From NCBI RefSeq assembly GCF_000814765.1, contig NZ_JWIC01000010.1, positions 196,001 to 260,000 on the forward strand: a stretch of 64,000 bases of DNA, written 5' to 3'. The stretch comes from Pseudoalteromonas luteoviolacea (GTDB taxonomy: Bacteria; Pseudomonadota; Gammaproteobacteria; Enterobacterales; Alteromonadaceae). The notes under the pieces were generated by a model. The model made no database searches. It was not told the DNA's origin and worked only from the letters and a program-made list of their open reading frames with translations. This document shows, one piece after another, positions 17,001 to 27,400 of this stretch; within the stretch, counting starts at the first letter, position 1; the number at the start of each line of letters is the position of its first letter. Made by a program: the position numbers and the translations under genes.

Positions 17001-17134
17001 AGTCTAAGCAATTGGCACTCACGATTAAGCTGCACGACAAATTGCTTGCCATTTATACGCCCACTAGTAACAAAGTATTAACGATAAAGGACTTCAATTA
17101 CGCTACAGGGGGGCCAATGCATGTATTGGATTAA
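14021..17134 (+). CDS. Giant PgsC/CapC-like membrane protein, duplicated and with soluble tail
   Basis: Bacillus PgsC is a membrane protein of about 150 residues in polyglutamate synthase. This 1037-residue protein begins with a PgsC-like unit (about 8-175: RFGFPLTGLVVPGYLVPLF, then a GRDRFFAIILISILVR segment and GLVIIALTANVMWNGG). A second, more divergent unit follows (about 203-365: KYGWEFNGIMLPALLAL, GARLLLFFFNIGFLYKIVL, TFAFGYMLSTLLALKIYQKN). Both repeat the order G..(V)PG/LPA.L, three helices, and a closing G....K/G segment. Residues 366-1037 are soluble and presumably periplasmic. Around 475-560 and 750-830 the tail seems to carry two degenerate copies of the hydrolase encoded at 19399, without its His/Asp. 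Translationally coupled on both sides. Confidence 0.75.
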   Translation: MEWVLQLFPTGSGLGQSVITTVWVGIAVVCMLNLRFGFPLTGLVVPGYLVPLFIVTPVSAVVIIIEAIVVYGVMLFSAKTMMERFGFSEMFGRDRFFAIILISILVRVVMDTLFWPLVAMYLAQWDITFDYSSQLYSLGLVIIALTANVMWNGGFKYGMRVTLIQLFVTYLLVRFVLMPFTNFSIANLAIMYEAVAASIVAAPKAYIILVITAFIASRANIKYGWEFNGIMLPALLALQLMQPSKLLTSFAETAVILVLGGSILTFTRLRHANFEGARLLLFFFNIGFLYKIVLNYVVVHYYPTLKVTDTFAFGYMLSTLLALKIYQKNALGLVIRATFQTSIVGGLIAITTGFLIMFIPAIFATQPAQVGSNDNTEIALSQQISAYKSYLYTQQTEPVSISQYQQAQSIQHFVSAIRVLNRDRKDPENIILARRLLAQAQFSLSEDERYLYIKDTDTSTVRGFFALTKQSDKSHIISVPFPSSERVASDAAGLLFELLGSNALVLGTQFTPSIATQQVSQQSPYYSAFFSVFEELEVLQIRSVNQYTRVHLQLSPHGVNSQFWIFNQLPTSLSQRQLTNLMGFERGQFGMLHASSLPTPDFGGRMVEAYIDGASYSNLLSEVVLSANSGNDVAATFTDANLEEIIDSFAPYISAKGSNHYQELTNNEAALWEFEILGPLYKLVAQQTDRAFDQDELNRLARINHIANMMGYQLQIIDNDQAQYIVLAPLNNQQSLQQGQGLYVINLHPSAMLNIQVPRPLFESNTLKFSGRLFASTEAKALLIAGAHPYANEQANVMAPGNVRSLFNVMHQSTLRYFAEQPLLSLQVRSHSAPSYIRPSAIAFQFTHPDTQHTNTLNALQETLNDLGVNTQIVGGQVQTRGLEIGTSPQSGYRLFSPISELATLWLASDFKQHFAISEQALLQRLLAVSERPEVKHLNTLVLSPNDWLLDNPPSVHTILQLAEQYSQDQHLPLLSEFCQKYPECRLQAVRIEQSKQLALTIKLHDKLLAIYTPTSNKVLTIKDFNYATGGPMHVLD

Positions 17135-19412
17135 AAAATTACTCCATCTAGCAGCCACCACGATGCTACTGCTAGTGATCCTTTGGATCAGTTTTAAAGG
17201 GGCGTTATGGCTTGCCTCTGCAGAGCAATTAGAAGAACGCAGCGAAGAAGAGACCCGTTCAGTGGTACATTGGTTACCAAACGACAAATATATTGCTTTT
17301 AACTTTTCATCATCCAGAACCCGCTCAGTTAGATTGCTATCAAATGCCATCTTTGAAGGACAACAAGTATTTGATGAACCAGTTAATTATGCAATTGAGT
17401 ACCAACTACTTGATACGCAAGGAACGCTGTTAGATAAGCACACTTACCACCATGCATCTAAGCTTGTACTTGCCGCACAAGAACAACAAGTAAAGCAAAT
17501 CATCGAAGACAGGAAAGCCCTGTCAGTTGCCTCAGGGCAATCATTTTATATTGATGTTTCTCGCTACCCCACCGCGAGTCAAATTAAATTAAAGCTAATT
17601 CCTGAAGAGGACACGCTCAGAGGCGTTGTTGTTCGGCTCCATGCACAAACCCCCACTGATACCGATGACAGTCAACAAATTTGGCTAAAGTTGCCGCTAG
17701 ATTGGCGAGAAAGAATGCTGAATTACCACACGCTTGGTGGGAATGCCCTCACCGCTTGGGAACTCACCAATGCCGTACGCTATGACTGGCAGAAGTTAGC
17801 ACCTCAGGGGATCCCTAATATTGATTTTGTCAGTGACATATTATATGAAACCCTGCCCTATAACGTCATTACCTATGACTTCTCAGCGCAGCAATGGGAT
17901 CTGGATAGTTTTTATAGCGCGCCAAATTTAACAGCAACGTTTAGAGTTAAAAGTACTGAACCACTGCATTTTTCAGCCAATGTACCACTGAGCACATTAC
18001 GCCTTACATGGCATGACCTAAATCAGCAAAGTGCCCCCTCTGAACTTCAAGCAGTCAGTGTAGGTGACAATTTATATAAGATAGAGCAAGTCCGTCCAGG
18101 GTTATTGACTGTACAATCAAGCCTTCCGGCACTTACACAGTGGTTTCAATTAGAACAACCGATTGCGGCGTTGCATAGCTACTATTACGTTTTAACAACA
18201 GACACGCCTGCCATGTACACAGTGGCAGGCGGAAGTGACGTGGTTTTAGACCTAAGAGGCCTAGATACCGAAGATTCGTACGCGTTAGTCACTTTATACG
18301 ATGCACAAAACCAGGCTTTTGCCCGCCATAAAATCAACTTAGAGTCTCGTATTTCGCAATTTGATCGGCTAATTACACCTGAGACACTGCGTCAGACTAT
18401 CAATGAAAGTGAAAAGTACTATCTCAGGCTTCCTCAAAGTACAACTAAACTCAGTATCTCTAGCCAGAGCAGCATCGCGGTTAAGTTACAAAGTAGGCGC
18501 CGAGATTTCCACTACCAGAATGTCGTCTGTGAACAGCTATGTGACAACCCTTTAACTGACTTTGTGGAAATTGGCGCATGGTTCGCGCAAAAAGCCACCA
18601 ACGAATTTACCTTTACTGAATTACAACAAATCCTTAAGGTACGTTTGTTTGAAGCGCCACCATTACCTGTCATTAAAGAAACAGACTACGCCTCAGAGTC
18701 TTTGTTTGAGCAACACCCCATTTCCAACACTGCACTTGTTTATAGCCCCGCTAACTATTTTGAGCCGCTCAGTGAACCGACTCCTGTGCACTTTCGACAG
18801 ATTGATAATATCCATTCAATAAACCCGATTGAGCACTCTACACTTAAACCTCCTAGTGTCATCGCCTTAATGCAAGAGTTACCGCAATACATAGAGTTTA
18901 ACGCATCAAATAATGTCATTGATGACAAAGTAATTGCTAGCGCAAAAATGGCAGACACCTTATTTATAAATCAAGGTAATAACCGCAACTTTATTAAAAC
19001 AAGATTATACAAGGTAAGTCGTGGTGATGTGCTATCTATGAATTATCGAGACAAACATAAGCCTCTATCAATTGTGATTAAGCCTTTTGTTTACCCGGCT
19101 GCGAAAGGTGAGCAAATCCCGCTCATCATCAATACGCATCTGAAAGGGCAATATCAAGCTGGTATCACTAATGAATACACTGTTGCGGCAAAACGATATG
19201 CGTTGATGCCATCACAAAACCCTGCATTTATGTTACATCCACAATCAACTGACATTGTTAGCTATCCCTCCATTACAATAAAAATAGGGACAGATATGCA
19301 AACACTTGAAAAATTTGCCATCTCAGCTGAAGATGACATGTGGATAAGTATTTTAGAAGAACATAGCGCACAACCACTTACTCCATTATGGTGGCAAAAT
19401 GAAAATACATAA
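17121..19412 (+). CDS. Bitopic periplasmic protein of the Cap/Pgs-like operon, unknown family
   Basis: The 763-residue protein has a single N-terminal membrane helix (about 8-30) with a positive N-terminus, leaving about 730 residues in the periplasm. The rest is predicted beta-rich (many alternating hydrophobic segments such as SYYYVLTTDTPAMYTVAGG and VVLDLRGL) with two cysteines close together (CEQLCDN, about 473-478) that could form a disulfide. I recognise no family. Its ATG lies inside the end of the PgsC-like gene (14-base overlap) behind a GGGGGG ribosome site, and it overlaps the next gene by 14 bases, so it is a core part of the unit. A role linking inner-membrane synthase to outer-membrane exporter fits its topology. 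Confidence 0.6.
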   Translation: MYWIKKLLHLAATTMLLLVILWISFKGALWLASAEQLEERSEEETRSVVHWLPNDKYIAFNFSSSRTRSVRLLSNAIFEGQQVFDEPVNYAIEYQLLDTQGTLLDKHTYHHASKLVLAAQEQQVKQIIEDRKALSVASGQSFYIDVSRYPTASQIKLKLIPEEDTLRGVVVRLHAQTPTDTDDSQQIWLKLPLDWRERMLNYHTLGGNALTAWELTNAVRYDWQKLAPQGIPNIDFVSDILYETLPYNVITYDFSAQQWDLDSFYSAPNLTATFRVKSTEPLHFSANVPLSTLRLTWHDLNQQSAPSELQAVSVGDNLYKIEQVRPGLLTVQSSLPALTQWFQLEQPIAALHSYYYVLTTDTPAMYTVAGGSDVVLDLRGLDTEDSYALVTLYDAQNQAFARHKINLESRISQFDRLITPETLRQTINESEKYYLRLPQSTTKLSISSQSSIAVKLQSRRRDFHYQNVVCEQLCDNPLTDFVEIGAWFAQKATNEFTFTELQQILKVRLFEAPPLPVIKETDYASESLFEQHPISNTALVYSPANYFEPLSEPTPVHFRQIDNIHSINPIEHSTLKPPSVIALMQELPQYIEFNASNNVIDDKVIASAKMADTLFINQGNNRNFIKTRLYKVSRGDVLSMNYRDKHKPLSIVIKPFVYPAAKGEQIPLIINTHLKGQYQAGITNEYTVAAKRYALMPSQNPAFMLHPQSTDIVSYPSITIKIGTDMQTLEKFAISAEDDMWISILEEHSAQPLTPLWWQNENT

Positions 19413-20163
19413 CATTATCTCGGCGCTCATTGGTATTGCGAGCTTTAGCAGCTTTGCACAGACACAATTACAATGGCAGCAGATCCGTAACTGGGTAGCA
19501 AAGCCTCAGGCCATTGCGCCTTGGGACTATCAACAACAAGGGACTGTACGAAGCCCTATACATACATTAATTGCCACCTCTGCTATACATGGAGGCGGCG
19601 CGCTAACGTACCGTGTGGCAGCCCCCACGTGCTTTGTCTCTGTTCCACATCAATTTCATGACAAATATACACTCAAGATCGGGCAGGCATTATTTGAGAG
19701 CTCATGTAGTATGATGGTATACAATACCCACCACAGGCACAGTCAAAGCCCTGATGATTTACCAATGGACTACTCTAAACGCAAGCAAGGGATACATGTG
19801 GCAGCTGTAAAGGCATTTCATTATACCCACCCCAATGCTTCGATTTTTCAGCTACATGGATTTAATCAAAAAAAGCGCAAATCACCTGAAGGGAAAAAAG
19901 CAGATTTTATTCTCAGCCAAGGCAGAAGTTATAATGCTAAGCTGGCGAAATTGCAGCGCTGTTTAATGGGTTTAAGCAGCAATACATTTATTTATCAGAA
20001 AGACATTTTCGAACTTGGCGGTACAAAAAATGTACTTCATAAAGTCGGGCTAGCCCCCCATCGGTTTATCCATATAGAAATCAGTAAACCGATGCGCAAA
20101 AGACTTATTTCTCAATCAACCAGTATGGAGCAATTTAATTTATGCCTCTCATACTCACGTTGA
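19399..20163 (+). CDS. Putative secreted zinc hydrolase of the Cap/Pgs-like operon
   Basis: The 254-residue protein has a signal peptide (about 1-20, SSFA-QT). Residues 82-88 read VPHQFHD, followed by a YNTHHRHS segment (about 108), a conserved-looking DDLPMDYS and QLHGFN near 158. This pattern of VPHxxxD, then N..H, then a late LHG recalls the zinc amidohydrolase/carboxypeptidase-like fold seen in N-formylglutamate amidohydrolases and phage poly-gamma-glutamate hydrolases, with His84, His87/Asp88 and His160 region as metal ligands. That would suit trimming or release of a glutamyl polymer, but the family is inferred only from motif shape. Overlaps the genes on both sides (14 and 22 bases). 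Confidence 0.45.
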   Translation: MKIHNIISALIGIASFSSFAQTQLQWQQIRNWVAKPQAIAPWDYQQQGTVRSPIHTLIATSAIHGGGALTYRVAAPTCFVSVPHQFHDKYTLKIGQALFESSCSMMVYNTHHRHSQSPDDLPMDYSKRKQGIHVAAVKAFHYTHPNASIFQLHGFNQKKRKSPEGKKADFILSQGRSYNAKLAKLQRCLMGLSSNTFIYQKDIFELGGTKNVLHKVGLAPHRFIHIEISKPMRKRLISQSTSMEQFNLCLSYSR

Positions 20164-23100
20164 TTGCGATATTCAGTTTATTCAGTGCAGGCAGCCTTGC
20201 ACAAGACGCCAACTTGCAAGCCGATGTGCAATGGTATGACTTAGAGACGCTAGAACTTGAGCGCAGTGCAGCTGATATTAGTCTTACTCACCAACAAGCT
20301 AAATATTTATTTTTACCTGCCGGTCAATGGCTTTCAACATCCTATGACACCCTTGAGTCGCTGTCATTTTGGCAGGGGCAAACCGTCAATGCGTTAATGC
20401 AAGTTTCTAAGCAACAATGGCTATGCCAACAGAGTATGTGTCAGATCAGCGCTTCTACTCGCTCACGCATTTTCAAAGTCATCAACCACCAGCAAGATGG
20501 AAAGTTTGAAATTTGGAGAGGCTATCAGCATACCCATAGAGACCCGTTTCGCCGTGCCGTTGAACTCCCTATACCTGGCAAAACCGTCGCGATTGCACAA
20601 GAGCACACCACTCTCTATCCTTTGCACAGCCAGCAAAGTGTCAAGGTGTATTTCAAACAGGCTAAAAAATTAAAGCTTACCGTGCATCGTGATTTATATG
20701 ATTTACAAAAAGGGGGCAAAGTTGTTGCGTTAGTGAATGATATACCGGTTAGCATAGTCAACGTGTCAGAAGCTCAAGCACAGGAATATACTCAACATAA
20801 ACTTGGTGTTGAAAGCTTTGACTACTTAGCAGTCCCCGCAAATAGTTATTTAACCTTAACAAGCAGAAGTAAAACTTGGGTTAAATTAGAGCAAATACAT
20901 CGAGCCATTTATGATCAAAATGCAGGGATTAAATATAAAGAAAAATTATTTAATCCATACTGGGTTAATAATTTAGACAGCGCCCTACATAAGGTTTACT
21001 TTGAAAACAACATCAACCAAATCACCCAATTTAAGCCTGAGAACGTCAGCGCACTTGAGTTAAGGCGTCATCAAGAGCTGATTGGCACAATATCAGCAGG
21101 GACATTTTTGACCCCACTTAGCAATGGGTCAAAACCACTGACAACACAGAAAAGACTGGTTTCGATTTACCAGAGTGCGCGCGCCGCAAAACAGCAATTA
21201 CTCCAAAGCCAGACAAACAGTATGCTGCAGTATAACCGCCTAACCAAGTCACTCACTTTTGATTTGAGTCAAGAGCTACGGGTAACAAATAATGCGCGGT
21301 TATACATCAGAACTAATCGACCCGCTGAACTCGTGGTCGATATTAACGCTGTTCGCCATAAAATAGCGGTTACCCCAAGACACGGGTTTGCCCCCATAAG
21401 CTTGGATATTGCTATGGATACAGATCATATTCGTGTTTTTTCAGCCAGTGATGCAAAAATAGAAATCGCCCTACAAATTCGCACGTTATTGCCGTTACCC
21501 AATAACGAACTACTCTATGCACAACCTGGTAAGCTCGCACAGAAAAGCCCAACAATTTCAGCACTTTTATCGCGAATACAATCCGACAAGGTGAAAAGCT
21601 ACATCAATAGCTTGTCCAACTTCAAACTAGAAACAGGCTCAAACACTTCTCCTTTGACGACACACAAAAAAAGTCATTGGATGTACCAACTTGGTGAGGT
21701 TGAATACCTCGCAAAACATGCGCCTACCAAAGCACTCCCTAAACTCAAGGCATTGTTGAGTAGCCCTTTTTCTGATGTGCAACTGCGCGCTTGGCAATTG
21801 CGTTTAGCCTTACTTACACAACTAGATCGAGACAATGCCGTATTGCGATACCTTGGTGCACTCCTACTGAGTCCAAACCCAGCATTAAGTCACTTTGCCG
21901 CAGAAGGTCTGCTAAGCCGTTATCAACAAACTAACCAAGTCTTCAATATTCAAGGTTTATGTGCACTTAAACAACAGCTCAAAGGGTGCGCTGAGCTACT
22001 GAGTAGTACTTTATTATCCCAAGGAAAATTGCTTGAAACACTGTGGCTTGATCATGATCAACAGCATACCTCAGATACTCTCTATAACCGCTTAGGCTAC
22101 ACGACCTATGGCGGGCAATTACCAGACATACAACCTAGATATGATATTGTCCATCGCGAACAAGCCCAATTAATCGCTGAAACCGCTGCTTATAAAGCTT
22201 ACCAAATCGGTGAGCAGCCTATATCTATCACCGCCCATTCAAATATTAATATCCAAGTCAGTGCTCGTAGTTTGGGTATGCAGTCCGGTGAAAGTGGCCT
22301 TACTTGGTTACACCTTGACAAAGGCAGTCACCTTTATTTTATGCCAATTTATAGCGATATATTGTCGACCACATCAGTCGTGACACCAATTGAAGCGCCT
22401 TTATCTGTGGCGTCTAGCAGTGTGATCTCATTGCGCTCAGGAGAGACGCTGACATTGAGCAGTAAACAAACCACATTTGCACAGATTCAAATATTTGATG
22501 AGCGCCACTTTAACCCTTACTCTACACAGCAAATGAGTGAGTTTGCGCTTGGTACGCCATTTTTGGAGCTCTTACATACCACCAATTCACACAATACCGC
22601 GGCGTTCACAAAGTTACTCAATAATAGTTTGTATCGACTTGAAAACAACACGCTCGCTGAACATGAATTCACCGCGTTATTCTCCAAGCTTAATGGATTA
22701 GACGTGCCTGCATCACTGTCGAAACTGCACGACCGTGTACAAAGCTTTGGCCATTGGGTACCACTGCGAAAGTACTTGAATTACGCAGGTACTCAACTTA
22801 TTGACCTCTCACCAATTGAGACACGTAGTATTGCAGAGCAAATCAGTCGACACACTGCCAAAAGGGACGATGTCAAAGGGATCACGATCCGTCCATACCA
22901 TACGTTGTCTTTAGATTTAAATGAGCTAAAAACAATGCAAATCCGGCTGATATTTCACTTCTCTGATGCAGAACTGGTATCAAATGCAGCAACTTTGGTC
23001 GCCATTAACACAGGTAATGACGAGGTCGCTTGGCCTATCACGGATCAGCAGAGTCCTTTTGGTTTAACCCAGAATGAATTAGGTAACGGCATTGTGAAAG

Positions 23101-24410
23101 TCCGTTGGTTAAATCCCTACTTATCGCAAATTCTCCAAGTTGAAGTACAAGTGAAAAATGGCCGCACCTGGCAAAGCATGGAGCTGGACCAACGTCAACT
23201 ATTCTATTACGCGACTCAATCACAACCAATTTTGGCACGACTAGATAAAGACGCCTTGGTTAAAATTGAACGCTTTAACGACAAGCTTCGCCAAGAAGAG
23301 ATAGGGTTTTATCCAGCTGGTAACATCGAAATTCCAAGGGACTATGCACGCCTTGCTAGACTCTTTGCTTGGCGGCTCAATATGAATCGTCAAAAGCTGG
23401 CGGTTGCTCCCCCTGTAGCACCTCTACAATTGAACAGAGCAAAATTAAAGTTTGAGCGCCTTGCAAAGCACTTCAACGAACCGCTGATCAGCGCCAATGG
23501 TAATCGGACGCATATTGAAGGGTTTATGCGCTATGACAGAGACGGGATTTTTCAAACGAATGACCCCATTGATACAGCCCATAGACTTGATTTTGGGATC
23601 CGGCTGAGAAATCGATATCGACAACACTGGTATCGGCTAGAGGGGGCCTATAGAATCAATAATCTGCGTTATGAGTCTTTAGCGGTAAACGGCATATACA
23701 ATTGGTTGGACCATGGTACGCCTTGGTATGGTGAAATCGGTGTCTATAACCGATGGCAAGAGGCTGAGCTTGCTCAAGAAAGCCACTTAACTAGTCATAT
23801 CGACGCGACCATCGGACAAATTTGGCGCGATGACGTCTCTGTAAGACATCAATGGTGGTGGCAACCCTACTATTATTACACCAGCATAGAGAAGCAAGAA
23901 TATTTAGATGATCCTTTCATCAGCCAAGATATGTATAACTTTTATCGTGCAAACCATATGCATGGCTGGCGAAGCGGTTATCGCATCCGTTATCAACCTT
24001 GGGTGGATAGCCAGTTTAGCGCCCAAATCAGTACGACTTCTAACGAGGATTGGACGAGCCTGGATACTGCAACTTTGAGTGGTAGCTGGCAGCAATACTA
24101 TGAAGGGCATATTTTTACACTAGGACTCAGCAGTAGTTATGTATTTGCCGATCAAAATCGCCCAAATGCAACTTGGCAGTATTTAACGTCGATCAGCTGG
24201 CAAACCTTGTTTGATTTTAGCGAGCATACAGCAGGTTGGATCAGCTTAAACTGGACCCAAGATTGGTTTAGAAACAACCATAACGTGCGCTTCGAGGTCA
24301 CTTTAGGTAACTTGCAAAATACCGGCTTTGCCCCATTTGCCCATGACGAAATTATTTTCGAATCTCTACAATTGACCCATTTCTTAGAGCAAGACATCAA
24401 TGGCAGATAA
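20142..24410 (+). CDS. Giant exported protein with C-terminal outer-membrane barrel
   Basis: The 1422-residue product has a signal peptide (about 1-20, GSLA-QD). The first two thirds are mixed beta-rich domains plus a helical-repeat section (about 515-610: LGEVEYLAKHAPTKALPKLKALL and SPNPALSHFAAEGLLSRY) like a short HEAT/TPR solenoid. From about 1140 to the end, strands with aromatic girdles alternate with short turns (YRLEGAYRINNLRYESL, GEIGVYNRWQEAEL, SVRHQWWWQPYYYYTS, VRFEVTLGNL), as in the barrels of polysaccharide exporters PgaA, PelB and BcsC. I infer an outer-membrane conduit with a periplasmic arm. No family was recognised by name. Its start lies 22 bases inside the hydrolase gene and its end overlaps the ligase gene by 11. 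Confidence 0.6.
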   Translation: MPLILTLIAIFSLFSAGSLAQDANLQADVQWYDLETLELERSAADISLTHQQAKYLFLPAGQWLSTSYDTLESLSFWQGQTVNALMQVSKQQWLCQQSMCQISASTRSRIFKVINHQQDGKFEIWRGYQHTHRDPFRRAVELPIPGKTVAIAQEHTTLYPLHSQQSVKVYFKQAKKLKLTVHRDLYDLQKGGKVVALVNDIPVSIVNVSEAQAQEYTQHKLGVESFDYLAVPANSYLTLTSRSKTWVKLEQIHRAIYDQNAGIKYKEKLFNPYWVNNLDSALHKVYFENNINQITQFKPENVSALELRRHQELIGTISAGTFLTPLSNGSKPLTTQKRLVSIYQSARAAKQQLLQSQTNSMLQYNRLTKSLTFDLSQELRVTNNARLYIRTNRPAELVVDINAVRHKIAVTPRHGFAPISLDIAMDTDHIRVFSASDAKIEIALQIRTLLPLPNNELLYAQPGKLAQKSPTISALLSRIQSDKVKSYINSLSNFKLETGSNTSPLTTHKKSHWMYQLGEVEYLAKHAPTKALPKLKALLSSPFSDVQLRAWQLRLALLTQLDRDNAVLRYLGALLLSPNPALSHFAAEGLLSRYQQTNQVFNIQGLCALKQQLKGCAELLSSTLLSQGKLLETLWLDHDQQHTSDTLYNRLGYTTYGGQLPDIQPRYDIVHREQAQLIAETAAYKAYQIGEQPISITAHSNINIQVSARSLGMQSGESGLTWLHLDKGSHLYFMPIYSDILSTTSVVTPIEAPLSVASSSVISLRSGETLTLSSKQTTFAQIQIFDERHFNPYSTQQMSEFALGTPFLELLHTTNSHNTAAFTKLLNNSLYRLENNTLAEHEFTALFSKLNGLDVPASLSKLHDRVQSFGHWVPLRKYLNYAGTQLIDLSPIETRSIAEQISRHTAKRDDVKGITIRPYHTLSLDLNELKTMQIRLIFHFSDAELVSNAATLVAINTGNDEVAWPITDQQSPFGLTQNELGNGIVKVRWLNPYLSQILQVEVQVKNGRTWQSMELDQRQLFYYATQSQPILARLDKDALVKIERFNDKLRQEEIGFYPAGNIEIPRDYARLARLFAWRLNMNRQKLAVAPPVAPLQLNRAKLKFERLAKHFNEPLISANGNRTHIEGFMRYDRDGIFQTNDPIDTAHRLDFGIRLRNRYRQHWYRLEGAYRINNLRYESLAVNGIYNWLDHGTPWYGEIGVYNRWQEAELAQESHLTSHIDATIGQIWRDDVSVRHQWWWQPYYYYTSIEKQEYLDDPFISQDMYNFYRANHMHGWRSGYRIRYQPWVDSQFSAQISTTSNEDWTSLDTATLSGSWQQYYEGHIFTLGLSSSYVFADQNRPNATWQYLTSISWQTLFDFSEHTAGWISLNWTQDWFRNNHNVRFEVTLGNLQNTGFAPFAHDEIIFESLQLTHFLEQDINGR

Positions 24411-27400
24411 AACATTAAAACGACAACTACAAGACCTATTGTTTGCCGACACAGAGCAATTTTGGCTCAACCTTTATCAGCATAAATATCAAAAACTCGT
24501 AGACGAATTAGCTAACTGGGAGTTAGTAAGGAATAAACCGGAGCAAGAGCAGGCTTCGTACTGGCAGTTGCTGCAAACTATCGCTTTTTTACGCCATAAA
24601 ATCGAGAGCTACCACGGTAACTTGCAAGCCATTGATGCAGATTATAAAAGCTTTATAGAAAGATTGAATAAAGCAGAGTTGAAAGCAGAAAAAGAATTAC
24701 ATATTTTAAAATATGCAGAGCAGCTTGGCGCCTCACGGCTTGATTTGCAAAAAGACAAATTGGCATTCGCACGTTGGTTCGACGAAGGGGCTGTGATAGC
24801 TCGATACCAATCTAAAGTGTCCGAAATTGAGCAGGACTTAAAATTCTTAATTGCCAAATTAGGTGCGCTTACCAACCGTTACCTACGATCCAGTAAAGAT
24901 GATTTGAATACCGCGTGGCAAAAACTCGACTTGCAGCCATTCTTTATTCATTTACTCGCTCACAGTAACAGCCTGCATATTCGTCACGGTATGATCCGCG
25001 CACTCGTCAATCAAGTCTCTTTGATCCATGAATTTAGTGCTGATCCTGAACTAGATGCTGAACTGGTCGCTCAGCTCATTGAACTACTCGAAGCTGACAA
25101 TACCCCCTATCTTGCTATCATCGATATTTTAGAAATACTGATCCATCAAAGGCCGACATTTATTCGTAGCTTTATGTGGGCAAAAGTTGCTGAATCGGTC
25201 AATGATTTTGCTGATAAACCTAAAAATAATGACCAACTTTTTATTTTAGTCGCGATGCCCAAAGTACTTGTGCAGCAACGTACTTTAACTGATTCAGATG
25301 TTAAACTGCTTCAACAACTCAGTGCTCACCCATATCAACGGGTCAGGCAAGCAACAATTGAATGCATTCCTAATTATGAGGATAACTTTGCCCTTAAATT
25401 GTTGGAAAGCCGATTTCGTGATGAAACTGCAAACGCCATTCGCTTTACACTTGTTAAACAACTGACCGCGGCAAGGTTTAGCGAAAATGGATTTGCATTT
25501 AAACACTGGAAGCTTTGTTTGCAAAGTGAGGAAAGCTTCGAAATAAAGCGCATTACATTAGAACAAAGCGCAAGACTCATGCTCAATATGCAACTTGACA
25601 CCGACAACCCAGACTCGGTATTTGAGCAATTTATTGACATTCTTAACCTCCAGCTTGAGCAAGAACCCAATATTGCGGTAAAACGTTTTATATCTCGAAC
25701 ACGAGAGCAACTAAATAGCTTCTATATACAAGAGCTTATCGTTAATATTGAAGACCAGATCGCACTCGGCAACACCATTACCGTACCGGGTAATGTGGAT
25801 CATCAAGACTTGGGCAGAGCACTCAGCTATATTGCACAGTCAGAGCTAGGCTTTAATGGCTATCAGCACGATGGACAATGGCAGATCCACAATGGTACTT
25901 TGAAGGGCCGAAGGTTTTGGCGATTTTGGCATGAGTTTTTCACCCCCAGCACTGATAAACGCCAAAGTTATAGCCATACTAAAGCCAAAAAACCGTCCGC
26001 AGAGCTGCATGTGCCAAGTTGCTCAACAGCAGAGATCAGTGAAACCAATGTCCCTGGAGAAGCGCTGTTCAATTTAAAGGAGCAAAGTGCAAGGCCCTAC
26101 TTACCACTGCCTGACTATTTACTGTCTATCTTGAGCCAAGACCACCTGCCTAAGCAGGCAAAAAGCTACACACCAGATGGTATTTTAATCATTACACGCC
26201 CACCAAAGCTCATTCAGCGTATTCGCGCATATTGGCATATTTCTTTAAAATTTGCGGCATTGGATAAGCTAAGAAAAGGCGGAGAACTCGAGCAACAAAA
26301 TTATATTGATGCAATCAAAAAGCTTGGGTTTCAAATTGAATTTATCGGATATGGTTCGACGCTTAAAGCCCAATTCCCCGTGGAATCTGGTATTAAGCAG
26401 CTCTTTTCACGCGCGTCTATCACCACTGCACTCATTAATATAGGTCTTGGCTTTAAGGAATACCTGTACTCAATATACCAAAATAGTATCGGCCAATTAG
26501 TATTTTTTGTTTGTACATTTATGGCCTATTTTTGGTCTCGACATATTAAAATTAGTCAAGCTATACAGCGAAATCGTAAACATATTCCTATCTCAATTGG
26601 TGGCTGGGGAACACGCGGAAAGTCTGGTACAGAGCGCTTAAAGTCCGCCCTATTTAGCAGTATTGCATTAAAGGTCATCACCAAGACAACGGGATGTGAA
26701 GCCATGATGATCTACACCACCAGTAATGGCGATCAGCATGAACTACCGTTATTTCGACCTTTCGATAAAGCCAGTATTTGGGAACAAAGCGATGTATTGG
26801 CATTTGCCAAAGCGGTCAAAGCAGATGTATTTCTATGGGAGTGTATGGGGCTAACCCCTCGCTATGTAAGGATCTTGCGCCGCTGGATGAATGACAACTT
26901 CGCGACAATCACCAACGCCTACCCTGATCATGAAGATATATTAGGCCCAACGGGGTTAGACGTGGCCACTGAGATGTCTTCATTTATCGGCTCTAACACC
27001 CAAGTATTTACTGCCGAACAAAGTATGTACCCTGTACTCAATAAATCAGCAGAACAAAAAGACTCAACGCTCATTCAAGTTCACTGGGGTGAAGGTTTCC
27101 AAATTACGGACGATATTAGAGCGCTCTATCCCTATGAAGAACACCCCGATAATATCGCACTGGTGTGCAAAATGGCGCAATACATAGGGATTAACAAAGA
27201 TTATGTTTTTAAAGAAACAGCCGAGCGCATTGTGCCTGACATAGGTGTTTTACAGCACTTTGAGCAGGCCCCCATCGGTGCTGTAACGCAATCTTTTGTC
27301 AACAGTATGTCTGCCAATGAGCGACTCGCTACAATAGAAAATTGGAGACGCCTAAACTTATTTGGTCAAAGCCAGCAACCTAAAGTGCAAACTATCGCCC

